This document shows positions 61,859 to 64,000 of a DNA stretch of 64,000 nt, in pieces; position 1 is the stretch's first letter, and every line of letters begins with the position of its first letter. Origin of the DNA: an uncultured Steroidobacter sp. (lineage in GTDB: Bacteria; Pseudomonadota; Gammaproteobacteria; Steroidobacterales; Steroidobacteraceae). The notes under the pieces are model-generated. The model worked only from the letters and a program-made list of their open reading frames with translations. It searched no databases and had not been told where the DNA came from. The position numbers and the translations under genes are program-made. The DNA is taken from assembly GCF_937958065.1 (NCBI RefSeq), contig NZ_CALFXI010000002.1, forward strand, positions 304,483 to 368,482, read 5' to 3'.

Positions 61859-62952
61859 ACGTCGGCGAGACCTTCGGCACTCCTATCTAAAGAAATTGAA
61901 GCCTACCTTGCCTACAAAAAATCAGGATGGACTCCGAAGTCGCACGACGAATTTGCAATGCAGCTTCGGGTGTTTCTGGAGATGGTGACAGACAAAGAAA
62001 TTTTGCAGCTCACCAGCAAGGACTACCAATTCTATATTCAGAACCTACCCCGATGGCCTAAGAGCGCTTCAAAGAACAAGTTATACAAGGGCAAGAACGC
62101 GAGAGATATTGCAAGCATGCCCGATCCAGAGAACACCATCAGTGTAAAGACGATGGAGACCTATTGCACGACAGTCACAGGATTCATCAGATGGGCGGCC
62201 GACAGAGACGAAAACAAAGGAATGAATACCTCCATCCTTCGGATGAAACCACAGACCAACCAAGTTAAAGGTGACGGGTATGTAGCCTTTACTTCTGAGC
62301 ATCTGTCTACAATCTTCGAATCAGATCGCGCCATAAGCTTCTTGGAAAAGACCAGATGGCCCTATCAGAAATTCATTGGTCCGCTCGGTCTTTTTCTCGG
62401 TTGCCGCTTAGATGAGATATGCAGTCTCCAGACCAATCAAATTGGGAAAGAGAATGGCATCTACTACATAGAGATAAGGAAGGGAAAAACGGAAAACGCT
62501 GTGCGTAAAGTGCCGCTCGCTAGTACGTTGGTTGACACGTTAGGGTTCATAAAATTCTGGGAGTACAAGAAATCGCTTGGAGAGAAACGTCTGTTTCCAG
62601 AATGCACCTACGTTCACAAGCACGGTTACAAGAAAGCTGCTAGTCGATGGTTCGGCGAATTTTTAGATCATCTTGGAATCACCGATAAGAAGTACGTCTT
62701 CCACAGCTTCCGTCACAACGTTAGCAACGTTCTGAACGAAGTAGACACATTGAAATCATGGCGCATCAGTAGATATTTGGGTCACGCTATACCCCCTGGA
62801 GCATCTGAGTCTGAACGTAGTTACTTCAAGCAACGAAAGCTGGAACACTTGTTACCCGTCGTCGCAGAGCTGAAGTACAACATCAACTGGGCGCGATACA
62901 AGAATCTTTGCCGAAAGACATACGCCACATAATTACACGCGACCATTCCCAG

Positions 62953-62983
62953 AGCCTCAGTCAGAATCAACTGAGGCTTTTTT
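62953..62983 (+). terminator. Intrinsic terminator after the split integrase
   Basis: AGCCTCAGT and ACTGAGGCT form a perfect 9-bp stem with an 8-base loop, followed by TTTTTT. It lies 20 bp after the integrase stop. Confidence 0.9.
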
Positions 62984-64000
62984 ATTATAGAGAACCTGCC
63001 ATACTTTCTATTCGTTGATATGCAGATGGTAGGCGCAAGCCTTATTATTTTGCATAGATATATTTACCATCACAACGTAAGCGATGATTCCGTACAGGCA
63101 CGAACGTCAACGGCAATCAGCGCAGAGACATGAAAAGTCTATAAAACAATTACCCCTTGTGACTGGTTTGGTTGATAGTAAAGCCCAAGTAGATCGCCGT
63201 TTGTAGGTTCTGTATTGGAGCACATTAAGATTAATGATATCTCATTTGAAATGTGACTCGTTTTTCCAAGAACGTCGAAGGGAGGGCAGATGTTAAGAAA
63301 ATCGCTGTGTATTAAAGGAATGGCCCCGTAGTCAATAGCCATCACAGAGGGAGAAGTAGAGCATCACTAGATCGTCGGTAAGCGAAGGCAGACGGCAGGG
63401 TCGATTTCAACTGATTGCTACACTGTGGGCACCGCGAGTAGCACGACTGTCAAGTAACCGAGGTCGTAGGTGGGGGACACCATTAACATGTCCTGAATCA
63501 GTCGGAACCGATGTGTGTATGTTGGTGTACAACACGTTACTGGCCTTACAAAAGGTATCAGCTAGAAAGAGAAAAACAGACTTGATCTGTTATTTTTTTG
63601 TTTCCTAAATTTTAGGGCGCTCTTTCTACTGGCCTTCTCCGAAAGCGTAGTAAAACGAAGCTGTCTTGAGCCATACGGCGACTGAGTTCTTATACCCCTT
63701 CGTTAATTTGGTAACTCGCTGCGCTCGTGAAATCTCGGAATCGCCAGAGCGCAATTCCTCCATTTCATCTACAGCTATCGCTTACCTCGAAACATTCTCC
63801 AGTGGTAATAACTTTGTATCTCTCGGTTCAATCGATTCGCTTCCGCGTACAGTTGAATCTGTGTAAATCGCTGGTGCGTACCTAAGATTGCTCGCTTCAA
63901 GTCGCTCGCAAATTAAGGTGGTGGCTGCGCCGGCGGAACCGACACCGGACGTATCAGATTTTCTGTGTTCGAGGCGGGTTGCATTAACTCGCGTGACTGA
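62984..64000. other. AT-rich, gene-poor end of window
   Basis: This kilobase has distinctly lower GC than the rest and contains no reading frame with good support. The best candidate is a 68-residue frame on the minus strand at 63139-63345 with a fairly protein-like sequence but no recognised motif. A frame on the plus strand at 63666-63866 is Ser/Thr-rich and less convincing. The stretch probably belongs to the second element, which continues beyond the window. Confidence 0.45.

Larger units (their letters stand above)
59931..62932 (+). pseudogene. Tyrosine recombinase of a second element, split by an IS3-family insertion
   Basis: The left part (59931-60666) begins with TTG after a perfect AAGGAGG and encodes a DUF6538-like N-terminus (MRHLYREKNGRYYVRIQFP). 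The right part (61863-62932) encodes the core-binding and catalytic domains with Arg in GCRLDEICSLQ, the HSFRH box and a tyrosine in RSYFK. Joining 60666 to 61863, which removes the IS and one ACGT copy, gives an open frame of 1806 bases and 601 residues. The insertion is therefore recent and the gene otherwise undamaged. Base composition is lower in GC than the neighbouring island. A downstream intrinsic terminator follows. Confidence 0.9.

Noticed and set aside
63666..63866. 66-residue plus-strand frame near the window end
   Set aside because: Ser/Thr-rich sequence, no ribosome-binding site and no recognisable motif.

Overview
The window is a high-GC chromosomal segment from a gammaproteobacterium. 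The gene content (uronate catabolism with a TRAP transporter, dense PAS/GGDEF/EAL signalling, a mutY-yggX pair, egtB-egtD) would fit a Steroidobacter-like or Xanthomonad-related soil or aquatic organism. That placement is inference from gene content; there is no rRNA here to confirm it.

Region 1 (1-14793) is a pectin/hexuronate utilisation locus. It holds a partial alpha/beta-hydrolase, a type-B carboxylesterase, an exported pectate lyase, a 2-keto-4-pentenoate-hydratase-like enzyme joined to a complete TRAP transporter (dctP-dctQ-dctM), a mannitol-dehydrogenase-family uronate reductase with altronate dehydratase (uxaA), a LacI regulator, uronate isomerase (uxaC), kduI and kduD. One 14-bp near-palindrome, TGACACCGGTTTCC or one base different, lies at three points: between the pectate lyase and the hydratase/TRAP operon, between uxaA and the LacI gene, and before uxaC. 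This suggests a single LacI regulon. The KDG-to-pyruvate genes (kdgK, kdgA) are not in the window.

Region 2 (15070-43000) is mostly signal transduction. Two copies of a module made of a soluble or membrane-tethered PAS hybrid kinase overlapping a REC-EAL protein (15070-18955 and 23979-27543) flank two NarL-type kinase/regulator pairs (19017-21327 and 21623-23954). An ECF sigma factor operon with a membrane protein and a DUF4097 protein follows. Then come a REC-GGDEF cyclase and two large multi-domain hybrid kinases (31296-34586 and 39157-42969), which enclose AsmA, a START-like exported protein, mutY and yggX.

Region 3 (43109-49816) holds housekeeping and thiol metabolism genes: an exported M20 amidohydrolase, acetate kinase, a YbdK-type glutamate-cysteine ligase, trehalose-phosphatase, and the ergothioneine genes egtD and egtB.

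Region 4 (50187-64000) is accessory DNA at a tRNA-Phe gene. A 49-bp repeat of the tRNA 3' half recurs 9,570 bp downstream and delimits a compact satellite-like island. It carries a tyrosine integrase, an AlpA-like regulator, a DUF3987 ATPase and two divergent runs of small, translationally coupled genes, but no capsid genes. Immediately beyond the right att repeat is the start of a second, lower-GC element. Its 601-residue integrase is split by an IS3-family element; removing the IS and one copy of the 4-bp ACGT duplication restores the frame exactly. The last kilobase is AT-rich and contains no convincing gene.
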